Shown here: in pieces, positions 45,132-54,629 of the stretch
Layout: each line of letters opens with the position of its first letter
Numbering within the stretch: the first letter of the stretch is position 1
Source: Pseudoalteromonas rubra
GTDB taxonomy: Bacteria > Pseudomonadota > Gammaproteobacteria > Enterobacterales > Alteromonadaceae
Length of the DNA stretch: 64,000 bases
Assembly (NCBI RefSeq): GCF_000238295.3
Contig: NZ_AHCD03000026.1
Location: 124,001-188,000, forward strand
Reading direction: 5' to 3'
Made by a program: the position numbers and the translations under genes
Notes under the pieces: model-generated
Seen by the model: only the letters and a program-made list of their open reading frames with translations
The model's database searches: none
What the model was told of the DNA's origin: nothing

Positions 45132-46119
45132 TATTTTTTCCCAAAAATATATAGTTATTTCTTTCAGTTCTTAATGGTGTGATATTTCGCAGCACCAATT
45201 AAAGCATGCACGATTGTTAATCGCAAGTGACAAATCCACCAATGCCCGCGCTGCTTACCCTGGAGGCTTTGCGATGCTCTCTTTTACTTCTGCAGAATTC
45301 ATAAATGAAGACCTACTAACTTAAAGTACCAACTCCACAAACTTTCAGTTAAAAAGGGCTTCTATCCCACTATATGACCCAAATATTACCACATCGAGAC
45401 TATCATATTCATCCGACCAAACTAAGCGCAATGCTCCTTTAGACGACAGGAGTATTCGGCTATTCGTTTTTCTAGATAACGCCAAAAATACCTGAGGAAA
45501 AATAAACATCGTGTCCATTCAACCCTAACAAAATCACCCTAAAGAATTAGAACTCACATTAACATAGCGTTTAATTAGTTCGTAAATCGCAATAAAATAC
45601 AAGCACTCTCCCTAAGGGATACTTGCTCATAACATGTCACCTTTTACTGCCCGTGTTAGCAATGTAACCAAACTACAAAGTGCTGAGTCTTCAAAGCTTT
45701 CTACCAGAATAAAGTATAAATCATACAATCACTAAGCTAAGATGAAGTCAGAATCGGAGCAAATGAACGAATATTGTGCGCTAAGGACTACCTCTGGCAC
45801 TACAAGGGCATAGATAGGATAGAGTAGTTTCACATCCTTGAACCCAATATAAGTCTATTCAGACTTTATATCGTATGACTAATTGCTTTCCATGCACGGA
45901 CTTTTCAAATTGAGAACCCAATAATGATAGGCTTTATTATACTAACTTTATCACTTGAGTCTAGCTCCCAGCACTGAGAGTTCACTCACCACGCTGCGTG
46001 TACATTGAGGGGAAGAGTGTTAAGCGACCCATACCACACTCCCCATCGAACTCTTGCACACACCCAAATTAAGGCACCAGAGTAAACTCAAACCGTGTTG
46101 TATGAACACTCAAAGAACG
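45132..46119. other. 988-base non-coding region upstream of wza
   Basis: No credible gene on either strand. All flanking genes read leftwards, so it is both the 3' flank of the epimerase gene and the 5' flank of wza. It contains a promoter candidate (separate entry) about 800 bases before wza and a JUMPstart-like fragment, but no ops (GCGGTAGC) element. It may hold a long untranslated leader, regulatory RNA or remains of a lost gene; none can be decided from sequence alone. Confidence 0.6.
45936..45963 (-). promoter_or_regulatory. Candidate sigma-70 promoter reading towards wza
   Basis: On the minus strand, TAGACT (45958-45963) and a perfect TATAAT (45936-45941) are separated by 16 bases. 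Transcription from here would give an untranslated leader of about 800 bases before wza. Only the -10 is strong, and other start points in the region are possible. Confidence 0.4.
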
Positions 46120-47124
46120 TTAACTGTAGAAGTCTTTGTACCAATCCACGAGCCTTTTAACGCCTTCTTTCACATCAACTTGAGGTTTATAGCCGGTTGC
46201 CTCGAACAGGTCGCTGGTATCCGCATAAGTTTTATAAACATCCCCAGGCTGCATGCCTCGAAAATTCTTATTCGCGGTAACGCCCAGCTCACTTTCTATT
46301 GCCTCGATGAAATCCATTAGATTGATTGGACTGCCATGCCCTATGTTATAGACACTATAAGGTGCTGAACTGCTAGCTGGTGTGCCTGATTCTACTTTCC
46401 AGCCCGTACGTCTATCTGGGATAACATCTGCGATTCGAACCACTCCCTCAACAATATCATCGATATATGTGAAATCTCGCCACATATCACCGTTATTGTT
46501 AACATTGATAGGCTCTCCATTGAGTATCTTATTTGTAAAAATAAATGGGGCCATATCAGGCCTTCCCCAAGGTCCGTAGACGGTAAAGAAGCGTAAGCCT
46601 GTTGTCGGCAGGTCGTATAAGTGAGAATAGCTATGCGACATCAATTCATTCGATTTCTTTGTGGCTGCATACAAAGAAATTGGATGATCAACCGAGTCAG
46701 CTGTACTAAATGGCGTTTTTTCGTTTAACCCGTATACAGAACTAGAAGAAGCATATACTAGATGCTTTACCGCATTTTGACGGCACCCTTCAAGTATGTT
46801 CAGATGTCCAGTCAAGTTACTTTCAGCATATGCGTGAGGGTTCTCTAACGAATAACGCACCCCAGCTTGTGCTGCTAAGTGAATAACTTTGTCAAACCCT
46901 TGTTCAGCAAACAACTGTTCAATCAAGTTGCGATCCGCTATATCCAGCTCAATAAACTTAAATGCCTCTTCATCAGACAGCAATTTCAATCTTGCGTGTT
47001 TAAGTTCAACACTGTAATAATCGTTTATGTTGTCAACACCGACAACATCATGCCCTAACTCAACCAACTTTTTGCTGACTGCAGCACCGATAAACCCTGC
47101 TGCGCCAGTAACTAGATATTTCAC
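46120..47124 (-). CDS. UDP-glucuronate 4-epimerase-like NAD-dependent epimerase
   Basis: 334-residue extended SDR enzyme with GAAGFIG (7-13), the VDNINDYYSVELKHARL signature of the UDP-GlcA epimerase subgroup (LpsL/CapI), an SSSVYG segment and the YAATKK (Tyr-x3-Lys) pair. It should interconvert UDP-GlcA and UDP-GalA, using the UDP-GlcA made by the adjacent ugd gene 14 bases upstream. GTG start at 47124 with AAAGG upstream. It is the last gene of the locus 2 run. Confidence 0.9.
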   Translation of the reverse strand: MKYLVTGAAGFIGAAVSKKLVELGHDVVGVDNINDYYSVELKHARLKLLSDEEAFKFIELDIADRNLIEQLFAEQGFDKVIHLAAQAGVRYSLENPHAYAESNLTGHLNILEGCRQNAVKHLVYASSSSVYGLNEKTPFSTADSVDHPISLYAATKKSNELMSHSYSHLYDLPTTGLRFFTVYGPWGRPDMAPFIFTNKILNGEPINVNNNGDMWRDFTYIDDIVEGVVRIADVIPDRRTGWKVESGTPASSSAPYSVYNIGHGSPINLMDFIEAIESELGVTANKNFRGMQPGDVYKTYADTSDLFEATGYKPQVDVKEGVKRLVDWYKDFYS

Positions 47125-47138
47125 ATTAAACCTTTTTA

Positions 47139-48305
47139 CTAATCGATACCGAATAAATCTCTGGTGTACACCTTGTCTGCGACATCAGCTAGATCATCAG
47201 ACAGTCGATTCGAAATAATCACATCGGAAACAGATTTTAGCTCTTCCACTGTTTTGACAACTTTAGAGTGAAAAAACTCGCTCTCAGTATAGGTTGGTTC
47301 ATAAATAACCACCTCAATACCCTTAGCCTTAATTCTTTTAATCACGCCTTGAATTGCAGAAGCCCGAAAATTATCAGACCCGCTTTTCATCACTAATCGA
47401 TATACACCGACTACTTGAGGGTCTTTCTTAATAATTGAATCAGCAATGAAGTCCTTTCTGGTAGTGTTAGCATCCACGATAGCCTGAATTATATTATTCG
47501 GCACATCTTTATAGTTGGCTAACAATTGCTTGGTATCTTTGGGTAAGCAATAACCACCATAACCAAATGACGGGTTATTATAGTGATTGCCTATCCGAGG
47601 ATCTAAACACACCCCTTCAATAATTTGCTTTGAATTCAGACCATGAGATTCTGAGTAGCTATCAAGTTCATTGAAATAGGCGACACGCATCGCTAAATAT
47701 GTGTTAGAAAACAACTTAATAGCTTCAGCTTCGCTCGGGTCAGTGAACAGAATATCTATATTTTCTTTTTCAGCACCCTGTACGAGCAACCTGGCAAATG
47801 TCTCTGCTCTTTCAGAGCGTTCACCGACAATGATCCTGGAGGGATGTAGGTTATCGTAAAGTGCTTTACCTTCTCTTAGGAATTCAGGGGAAAAGATAAT
47901 CTGTTCACTGTCGAACTTGTCCTTAATCGACTCTGTGTAACCAACAGGCACTGTTGACTTAATTACCATAACGGCGTCAGGGTTAATCTCAAGCACATCT
48001 TTAACCACGCTTTCAACTGACGACGTGTTGAAGTAATTCGTATCGGGATCATAATCCGTTGGTGTTGCAATGACTACAAACTCGGCACCTTTTAATGCTG
48101 AAAATTTATCTGTTGTCGCAACAAAGTCCAGAGACTCATTTTGCAAATACTCAGAGATGTGCGCGTCTTCAATCGGAGACTTTCGCTCACACAGCAATCT
48201 TACCTTTTCGACATCTATGTCTAGAGCAGTTACTGAATTATTTTGGGCTAGTAAAAGCGCATTAGACAATCCAACATAACCAGTACCCACGACAGTAATT
48301 TTCAT
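47139..48305 (-). CDS. ugd: UDP-glucose 6-dehydrogenase Ugd
   Basis: Oxidises UDP-glucose to UDP-glucuronate. 388 residues, with VVGTGYVGLSNALLLA at the N-terminus, the catalytic Cys in GYGGYCLPKDTKQ and a C-terminal UDP-binding domain. The length and motifs match the short E. coli-type Ugd. It supplies the epimerase immediately downstream and thereby GlcA and GalA to locus 2. A 466-base gap separates it from the glycosyltransferase upstream, so it may have its own promoter. Confidence 0.94.
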   Translation of the reverse strand: MKITVVGTGYVGLSNALLLAQNNSVTALDIDVEKVRLLCERKSPIEDAHISEYLQNESLDFVATTDKFSALKGAEFVVIATPTDYDPDTNYFNTSSVESVVKDVLEINPDAVMVIKSTVPVGYTESIKDKFDSEQIIFSPEFLREGKALYDNLHPSRIIVGERSERAETFARLLVQGAEKENIDILFTDPSEAEAIKLFSNTYLAMRVAYFNELDSYSESHGLNSKQIIEGVCLDPRIGNHYNNPSFGYGGYCLPKDTKQLLANYKDVPNNIIQAIVDANTTRKDFIADSIIKKDPQVVGVYRLVMKSGSDNFRASAIQGVIKRIKAKGIEVVIYEPTYTESEFFHSKVVKTVEELKSVSDVIISNRLSDDLADVADKVYTRDLFGID

Positions 48306-48771
48306 TCTAAAAAAACCTACTTTACAGTTAAATCAACCAACTCTATCGCTAGTTCAAAAATATCATTGTAGCAAACAAAGTAGAGGCTGTAATCTTCTAC
48401 TTCAGATAACTCACCGTATAACTATAGCCCAGTAGTTACGGGGCATATATCACATTCATGCTGCTTTTTCTCGGTGCTCACGACCCTATAACTCCTGGCT
48501 GTGTAGACTGGCTATCCAAACAAGTTAACGACTTTAGGTGGATACTGAGTGGAGCGATTGACGTGCAACTATGCTTAGAGTTCTGACCATAAAAATGATG
48601 CAGCTAAGCTCATGTGAGCAACATCACTCGCAAATTTACATACTAAATGCGACCAGTCAGAGCTTTGTGATATACATTAGTTAAGATAAGCATCATGCTT
48701 CGCCATTTTACAGTTAAAAATGCATTCCCGACTAACTACTCACTAATACCACTATAAAACAATGGATTATA
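48306..48771. other. 466-base intergenic region upstream of ugd
   Basis: No gene is supported. A weak hairpin around 48424-48448 (GCCC facing GGGC) could terminate the upstream run, and the region should contain the ugd promoter, but no convincing -35/-10 pair was found. Otherwise nothing recognisable. Confidence 0.4.
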
Positions 48772-49650
48772 TCAGCGCACATTAAATATTAGTGCGAGTG
48801 TTCTCAGAGAAGGGCGCAAAGTCAGTGACTTCATGAAGTGTTTAAAAAACAACTTATTTCCTTGCAACCTGTATGCCCTTGCCAACACATGTTGCAGTCT
48901 CGACTCAAAAATACTGCGTTGCTTTTTTGGCAAAGCGTTCAGGTCTTCTTTATACTTATCAAGCAAGTAGTTTACGGTTTCAATATGCTTATCCACATTA
49001 CCGGTAATTTGACCTTTAACTGAAGAATGCACCGTGTAGATTAAATTGAATTGACCATCCCAGCATGCTTCGCTGTGCTTAAGCATTCTGATCCATAAAT
49101 CATAATCCTGCAGTGATTTTAAGCACTCATCAAATCCATCCACAAGATTAAATACCGATCTTCTGACAGCTACGCCTGACGTAGACCCTATAAAATTACC
49201 GCTCCAAATAGACTCCGCCTGCGCACTATGGCTACTCTTTCGATAACAAGTATCCAGGGCCGTATCTTTGACGAATTGCTTTCCTGTATAGACAATTCCA
49301 AGCTTTTCGTTCTTTTGTAGCACTTGTTGCTGAATTTCAATTTTATTCTCGAGCCACACGTCATCATCGTCTAAGAAATGAACGTACGCTCCCTGAGATT
49401 CATAAACCCCGAGGTTTCTGGAGTAATTGCCCCCTTTAGGACTCTCGTTATAGATATACAAGAAACGTATATCGTGAGCTGTTGCTGTATTTTCAAAGTC
49501 GCTCAATACTCTGTCCGATAAACGAACATCAGAGAAATCATCAACAATAATGAGCTCATCTGGCTTTAGAGTCTGTTCAAACACTGAGTTAACCGCACGC
49601 TGCAGGTATTCAACTCTATTCTTAGTGGTTATTACGACTGAAATGCCCAT
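48772..49650 (-). CDS. Glycosyltransferase family 2 (GT-A)
   Basis: 292-residue inverting-type transferase: SVVITTKNRVEYLQRAVNS at the N-terminus, the metal-binding acidic motif VHFLDDDDVW, and a SLQDYDLWIRML acceptor-side segment. No membrane helices are apparent, so it works at the cytoplasmic face on lipid-linked intermediates. Its start overlaps the stop of the next GT2 by one base, indicating coupling. Donor unknown. Confidence 0.87.
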   Translation of the reverse strand: MGISVVITTKNRVEYLQRAVNSVFEQTLKPDELIIVDDFSDVRLSDRVLSDFENTATAHDIRFLYIYNESPKGGNYSRNLGVYESQGAYVHFLDDDDVWLENKIEIQQQVLQKNEKLGIVYTGKQFVKDTALDTCYRKSSHSAQAESIWSGNFIGSTSGVAVRRSVFNLVDGFDECLKSLQDYDLWIRMLKHSEACWDGQFNLIYTVHSSVKGQITGNVDKHIETVNYLLDKYKEDLNALPKKQRSIFESRLQHVLARAYRLQGNKLFFKHFMKSLTLRPSLRTLALIFNVR

Positions 49651-50462
49651 TATCTAAGCCTCTTGTATGCAATTTTCTGAATAAACTTAGGTGAAACTCT
49701 CAAAATAAAAAATGCACCAATAAAAATCAGATCAGAGATTCTTTTTGAAAATTCAACGTAGGCTAGATACTTAAACCTAACTTCATTGAACACCTTCTTA
49801 ATATTCCTTCTTTTGAAAAAATTCTTATCCACGCGGAATTGTAGAAGAGACTCGTTCACATTTGAGAAAACGGCGCCCGCCTTCATTAACCTCAACCACA
49901 GCTCATAATCTTGAGTATTCATGAGAGAATCGTCATATCTGAAGCCCTTCTCTCTAAACCAGTTTGCCTTGATCATCACTGTCGGGTGATTGACTGGGCA
50001 TCGCCGGACTATCTTATCCTTGATCTCAACGTGTTTGGCGGTCATTGACTTGTATTGCTTAAACTGACCAAGCTCATCAATTTCAGTCACATCTGTGCCT
50101 AGCACATCAACATTAAATTTCTCGATATAACTCAATTGCTTAGTAAAGCGTTCTGGTTCTGAGATATCATCGGCGTCCATGCGTGCTATATAACGATAAT
50201 TTTCACGACACACCTCTTCAAGCAATAAGTTCAGACGACTCGCAAGCCCCCGATTATCATCATAAAAGCGTATAGACACTTGCGTGTTCAAGCTCACGTC
50301 TTCCAAATAGGCTTTTACCTGCTCTGAAACAGGGCCGTCAACAGCGATGTAGAAGTGAAAATCTTGGCAAGTCTGATTTAGAATGCTCTCAACAGATAAC
50401 TTCAAAAACTCTAACCGGTCCGCTTTATATACTGACATCAGGACGGCAATCTTATTTGACAT
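49650..50462 (-). CDS. Glycosyltransferase family 2 (GT-A)
   Basis: 270-residue protein with KIAVLMSVYKADRLEFLKLS, the acidic motif RMDADDISEPERF and TQDYELWLRLM, all typical of GT2 enzymes of O-antigen clusters such as WfgD-like proteins. Lies between the TupA-like ligase gene (11-base overlap) and the second GT2. The basic C-terminal tail may bind the membrane. Donor and linkage are not readable from sequence. Confidence 0.87.
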   Translation of the reverse strand: MSNKIAVLMSVYKADRLEFLKLSVESILNQTCQDFHFYIAVDGPVSEQVKAYLEDVSLNTQVSIRFYDDNRGLASRLNLLLEEVCRENYRYIARMDADDISEPERFTKQLSYIEKFNVDVLGTDVTEIDELGQFKQYKSMTAKHVEIKDKIVRRCPVNHPTVMIKANWFREKGFRYDDSLMNTQDYELWLRLMKAGAVFSNVNESLLQFRVDKNFFKRRNIKKVFNEVRFKYLAYVEFSKRISDLIFIGAFFILRVSPKFIQKIAYKRLR

Positions 50463-51312
50463 GATTCAACTCCAGCTTAGCTCCCAATTCTTGATCGAAG
50501 CTTTGAGGTGAAAAGCATCCCAGGCCATTCTCCGGAAAGTTTGTTAACTCACCAAAATAAACCTTATCGTCTAATACATAAAGGTCGACACGAATAAAGT
50601 CGAAGTCTTTAGATAAGTTGGTCGCAATTTCCACAGCCTCATCGAACAAGTTTGGCTTGGCAATTTTTTCGCCCTGCTCATATTTGAACTTTACATCTAG
50701 TAGTTCAAAGTGACGATTATACAAATTCCGGGAATGTGAACTAAATCGATCTAGGTCTACTTGCACCAACTCTACACGTCCGTTCAAACAAAAAAACTTA
50801 TAGTCTGGTGGAACGTCAGACTCAAAAGTAATGAACTCTTCAACGACCAGTTCTCTGGGGGTATTTTTATATACCCACTCACGTCCCAGTAAGTAGTAGT
50901 CATTTTTCTTCCACTGCTCTGTTTTCTTTAGTACAAATTCATAACTATGAATTTTCTTATCAACAATGAGCACCATCTGAGAACCATGTCGAGCCTTTAT
51001 GACAAACTTATCAGGCAGGCTCTCCCAATCCTCTTTCATGAGCACTTTGCCACTCCACAACAGGGGGATCAGCTCAACATTACTCTTCAAAGTTTCAACG
51101 TAATCTCTCACTAGCAGGCGATCTGCGGAAACTTCCCTCAGAGACTTTTCTTCCTCTGAAATCAAACCACATTTCTTACGCAAGATCTTCTCATTGAAGC
51201 TGTGACCATTTAAATTTGGGAATTGCTTGCGATAAATAATGTATTTCAATACAGAAAAAGTTCTGTCCGAAATAGGCTTAAGTAAAAGTGCTACTATAGA
51301 TTTTAAACGCAA
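50452..51312 (-). CDS. TupA-like ATP-grasp protein
   Basis: 286-residue member of the TupA-like ATP-grasp family, named after a Bacillus teichuronopeptide gene: FNEKILRKK, DKFVIKARHGSQMVLIVDK (ATP-binding lysines), YKFFCLNGRVELVQVDL and IRVDLYVLDDKVYFGELTNFPENG (metal-binding Glu/Asn), quoted in parts. Such proteins may link amino acids to uronic acids, and the locus makes GlcA and GalA; this role is inferred. The start is a TTG at 51312 with a strong GGGGGG-type ribosome-binding site 6 bases upstream; no nearer ATG would keep the conserved N-terminus. Confidence 0.8.
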   Translation of the reverse strand: MRLKSIVALLLKPISDRTFSVLKYIIYRKQFPNLNGHSFNEKILRKKCGLISEEEKSLREVSADRLLVRDYVETLKSNVELIPLLWSGKVLMKEDWESLPDKFVIKARHGSQMVLIVDKKIHSYEFVLKKTEQWKKNDYYLLGREWVYKNTPRELVVEEFITFESDVPPDYKFFCLNGRVELVQVDLDRFSSHSRNLYNRHFELLDVKFKYEQGEKIAKPNLFDEAVEIATNLSKDFDFIRVDLYVLDDKVYFGELTNFPENGLGCFSPQSFDQELGAKLELNHVK

Positions 51313-52466
51313 AGTTTCCCCCCAGGATAAGCTTCTGTTTTACTAGGAAGCTTCACTGACTTACTCAAAATGAAGCTCAGACAAATAAACACCCCATAGG
51401 CTGAGCTCAACTCATAAGAAAGGTGCCACTGAATTAAAAAGTACACAGTTAATAAATAAATGTAGTCTAGGTCAGGTTTCAAACCTAAAAGCTTATATAT
51501 TTTCGTAAAAGAGAGAAAAATTATAAACCAAAACACGCCGGCAAGGACAAAGCCCCCGACGATCAGCATCTCTAAAGAAAGGCTATGTGGATAAAAACCA
51601 AGCAACACGGAATAAGACCGCAGGCCAAAGCCATAAAGCTGTTCGGAAACCAGTTCAAATACACCTACATAATATTTATACCGCGCTTCTTCCTCGATAG
51701 AGAAAATCAACCGCTCCATTTTCGAAAGAAAGAAAGTGGATACAGATTGGATCTGTTCCCAATACAAAACTAACACCGGCGTAAAGCATAATGCCAAATA
51801 GGCAATATGCCGTTTTCTTTGATAGCGAAAACTCATGAAAACAAGTATCAAAAAAGTACCTAATAACACGCCTCTGGCGGGTGTCGTCAGCATAGAGACC
51901 AACAGGAACAAAAGAGCGAGTAATATTACTGCCTTTTTTAAGCCACCATTCGACCTCAAGAGCATTAAATAGGCACCGATCACTGCCATCCCAATTGGCA
52001 ACGCCAAATTGAGGTAGCTCAGAGCGCCGGCGCTAGATGCCTTAATAATGCCAACCCACTTAAACAAACAAAACGCCAAGCCGTAGCATACGGAAAGCTT
52101 TAATAAGAAATCGCCGGACGTATCTGTCTTGTTCGCAAAGTAGACGGTAAGAAATACGAACATGACGATGCTAATGAGCTTCATTGCATATGAGGCATCG
52201 GGATCACTGTAGCCCTGCCAAAACGACGACGTTAATAAAGCAAAAAAAAGTGAAAATATCATGAGGGCCAATAAACCCTCTTTATCAACTTTGAAGTATT
52301 TGATGCCAGTTATTGCAATGGCAACCCCGATTGCCAGGCACAAAAAATTTAACACTGGGCTGAAAAAAAAGAACTTCATGGATGGAAGAAACAACGCCAT
52401 GAAGATCCACATCAAAACCAGGTTAGATAGTATTACTTCAGCACTGAACGAATAACGTTTACCCAT
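51303..52466 (-). CDS. wzy: Wzy/O-antigen ligase-like membrane protein of locus 2
   Basis: 387-residue polytopic protein (about ten to eleven hydrophobic helices) with the family's TPARGVLLGTFLIL helix-loop and a periplasmic loop around residues 250-300 ending in FYPHSLSLEMLIVGG, the H-bearing motif common to Wzy_C/WaaL proteins. It is the only candidate polymerase in locus 2; a ligase role is possible. The ATG at 52466 has GGGA upstream; GTG at 52478 is an alternative. Its first 34 bases overlap the end of the upstream GT4. Confidence 0.76.
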   Translation of the reverse strand: MGKRYSFSAEVILSNLVLMWIFMALFLPSMKFFFFSPVLNFLCLAIGVAIAITGIKYFKVDKEGLLALMIFSLFFALLTSSFWQGYSDPDASYAMKLISIVMFVFLTVYFANKTDTSGDFLLKLSVCYGLAFCLFKWVGIIKASSAGALSYLNLALPIGMAVIGAYLMLLRSNGGLKKAVILLALLFLLVSMLTTPARGVLLGTFLILVFMSFRYQRKRHIAYLALCFTPVLVLYWEQIQSVSTFFLSKMERLIFSIEEEARYKYYVGVFELVSEQLYGFGLRSYSVLLGFYPHSLSLEMLIVGGFVLAGVFWFIIFLSFTKIYKLLGLKPDLDYIYLLTVYFLIQWHLSYELSSAYGVFICLSFILSKSVKLPSKTEAYPGGKLCV

Positions 52467-53560
52467 TCCGATTCCCACTTGGATTTTGAAAACGCCTGTT
52501 TGACCGTCTTGAACCCGTTGTTTTGATACTCTTTCAGTTTTTCGCGGTTTTCGATGAGCGAGGTAACTTCTGCTTTAAAAGCTTCCAATGTCGGCGGTAC
52601 CAGTGAGCCATTGAACTGATTCAACACTATGTTTGTCATACCACCAACATTCGATGCCACCACCGCACAATTCGAAGCCATGGCTTCTAACAGAGACAAT
52701 GACGTGCCCTCAGACCCAACTGACGGAACGAGGGCAATAGCATAATCTGAATGAAACTCTAAAGACTTTGAACTCTCAAAGCGAGTCATTAAAATCCTTT
52801 CGTGGCTCTGCGCCAAAGCTTCTACGGCCTGCTTTTTAGGTCCATCCCCGGCGAAGTGAAACTCCACATTTTCGTACTTTTCAACCAAATAGCGCGCCAG
52901 CGGGATTGCAATATCAACCCCTCTTCGTGCGACAAATCGACGAGCAAAGACAATTTTAATTCTATCGCCGGATTTAGCAAAAGGCGCGTCTGGTATGTCT
53001 GTGAAATTAGGGATCACATACACATCTTTTGAAATTTGCTTGGACGACCTAAACGTTCTGTACCAATTTAGAAAATTATAATCAACACAGACTGCAGCTG
53101 AGGTATTTTCAAAAATCTTTATCGCTTTATACCTTTGCATCAGTTTATACAGCCAAGTGAAACCTGCATTCACCATGAGCTTTTTAATCGGCGTGTGCAT
53201 CGCCTCAGTATCGAAGCCGATCCCATGCTGAATGTTTATAGACTTAAAGGTATTTTGAGGCAGCGAGTACTGATCAGATCCCCAAATAAGTAGTGTGTCA
53301 GCAGGAGAAAAGCGCTCTTTAATTGCGTTCATTGTTTGCTTAGGGTTGATCTTCCCTTGCGTATCCACGCCCCTAACAATGAAATGCTCAGCTTCTATTT
53401 CAAAGTTTCTCTGCGCACTTTGGTATATATAAGCTTTAACACCAAAGTTATCATGGATAACTTTAGACAATGCGCTAAGGTATGTTTGGATACCTCCGAT
53501 TGTTATCCTCTCACCATCCAACGAATACAACCGATCAATCAAAATAATAAAATGCTTCAT
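52433..53560 (-). CDS. Glycosyltransferase family 4 (GT-B)
   Basis: 375 residues with a GT-B layout: N-terminal domain with the GGIQTYLSALSKVIHD acceptor loop and a C-terminal domain with KIVFARRFVARRGVDIAI and the retaining EX7E motif in SEGTSLSLLEAMAS. The catalytic motif is intact, unlike the locus 1 GT4 at 25038-26183. It is one of three sugar transferases after WecA, so the locus 2 repeat unit probably has about four sugars (inference). Confidence 0.87.
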   Translation of the reverse strand: MKHFIILIDRLYSLDGERITIGGIQTYLSALSKVIHDNFGVKAYIYQSAQRNFEIEAEHFIVRGVDTQGKINPKQTMNAIKERFSPADTLLIWGSDQYSLPQNTFKSINIQHGIGFDTEAMHTPIKKLMVNAGFTWLYKLMQRYKAIKIFENTSAAVCVDYNFLNWYRTFRSSKQISKDVYVIPNFTDIPDAPFAKSGDRIKIVFARRFVARRGVDIAIPLARYLVEKYENVEFHFAGDGPKKQAVEALAQSHERILMTRFESSKSLEFHSDYAIALVPSVGSEGTSLSLLEAMASNCAVVASNVGGMTNIVLNQFNGSLVPPTLEAFKAEVTSLIENREKLKEYQNNGFKTVKQAFSKSKWESEWVNVIRSVLK

Positions 53561-53561
53561 A

Positions 53562-54629
53562 CTAAAGTGACTCCAGCATCAAGTTTATCGTTTTATTTGA
53601 TTCTTGATTCTTAGATTTTTTGGTTTCCAGCAGCGTAGACACGATGTTTTCATAATTGTCTGTTATCAAATCAACATAATCGGTAAAACGTTTGTTTGGA
53701 TCAAACAAAAGGACACCATCCAGCTCTTTACTGGCTTGGATCAACTTTGGTTCAATAGGCAATGCGACTACGGGCACACCTAGTAACACAGAGTAAATAA
53801 CACCATGATAGCGACTAGAAAATATCATTTCATAACGACCTAATTTCTTAAGAAATGTATCTAGTGTCATCGAGGAAGGGTCCCACTCGTAGAGAGAAAG
53901 CCCTTTATCTTTAATAAACTCTTTTAACTGGCTATCTTTACCAAAAGTCACAAAATCGACTCTAGTCAAATCAAGTTGACTGAGTTGCGCATATAGGTGC
54001 TCGATTGTATAGTCGGAGTCGGTATGCGCCCAGTCTCTCAGTATTACAGCTATTCTGCCTGAATCTTTAGCGCCCTCATCAACCTCTTTCGATAAGCAAA
54101 GATCGACGGTTTGTATTATATCAACCTCTCTCGTCGCAGCATAAGCGATACTTTTTTCATCGCGTAACGCTACAAACTTAGCACGCTCCATTCTGCGAAG
54201 CGTATCCTCTTTGATCTTAGAGCCCTCTTTAAACGGACCCAGCCCGACAGCCATATAGATCTCATTATTATATTCGACTGGCTTTTTACCGCTATTAAAC
54301 AGCTTATTTTGTATCTTGTTAAAAGCATAACCAGGACTTTTTAGGAAACCTAAGATCTGCTTTTTATTTCTAGGCTTCCCAAAGTCATAGAACTGCGTTC
54401 CACCACCGTAAATCAGATTCTCACAGCTAACTTTATACAAGTCTTTCTTTGATATCACACCTGCTTGCGGGTACCAATTTGGAATATACGACTCACTGCT
54501 TCCCCAGATACCTATTTCAGCAGGCTCAAATCTTGTGAGTAATTTTGTGTAAATGACATCGAGAAGGGCATCATCACCAAAGTTGTAAGCTCCGTAAGCA
54601 CCGCGAATTAGACATTTATACTTTTTCAT
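53562..54629 (-). CDS. Polysaccharide pyruvyl transferase family protein
   Basis: 355-residue protein predicted to put a pyruvate ketal on a sugar, using phosphoenolpyruvate. The family opening RGAYGAYNFGDDALLDVI, the central AVGLGPF and REDKS-like LRDEKS segments, and the late SSRYHGVIYSVLLGVPVVALP motif are all present. It lies between GT4 and acetyltransferase genes with 1-4 base spacing. Pyruvylation would add negative charge to the polymer. Confidence 0.87.
   Translation of the reverse strand: MKKYKCLIRGAYGAYNFGDDALLDVIYTKLLTRFEPAEIGIWGSSESYIPNWYPQAGVISKKDLYKVSCENLIYGGGTQFYDFGKPRNKKQILGFLKSPGYAFNKIQNKLFNSGKKPVEYNNEIYMAVGLGPFKEGSKIKEDTLRRMERAKFVALRDEKSIAYAATREVDIIQTVDLCLSKEVDEGAKDSGRIAVILRDWAHTDSDYTIEHLYAQLSQLDLTRVDFVTFGKDSQLKEFIKDKGLSLYEWDPSSMTLDTFLKKLGRYEMIFSSRYHGVIYSVLLGVPVVALPIEPKLIQASKELDGVLLFDPNKRFTDYVDLITDNYENIVSTLLETKKSKNQESNKTINLMLESL

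Noticed and set aside
45783..45798. GAGGTAG on the minus strand as an ops element for RfaH
   Set aside because: Only the GGTAG core agrees; the GCGGTAGC consensus is not met and no RfaH hairpin context is visible.
46054..46320. Plus-strand open frame at the edge of the 988-base non-coding region
   Set aside because: Most of it is antisense to the UDP-glucuronate epimerase gene, and the sequence is not protein-like; a shadow frame.
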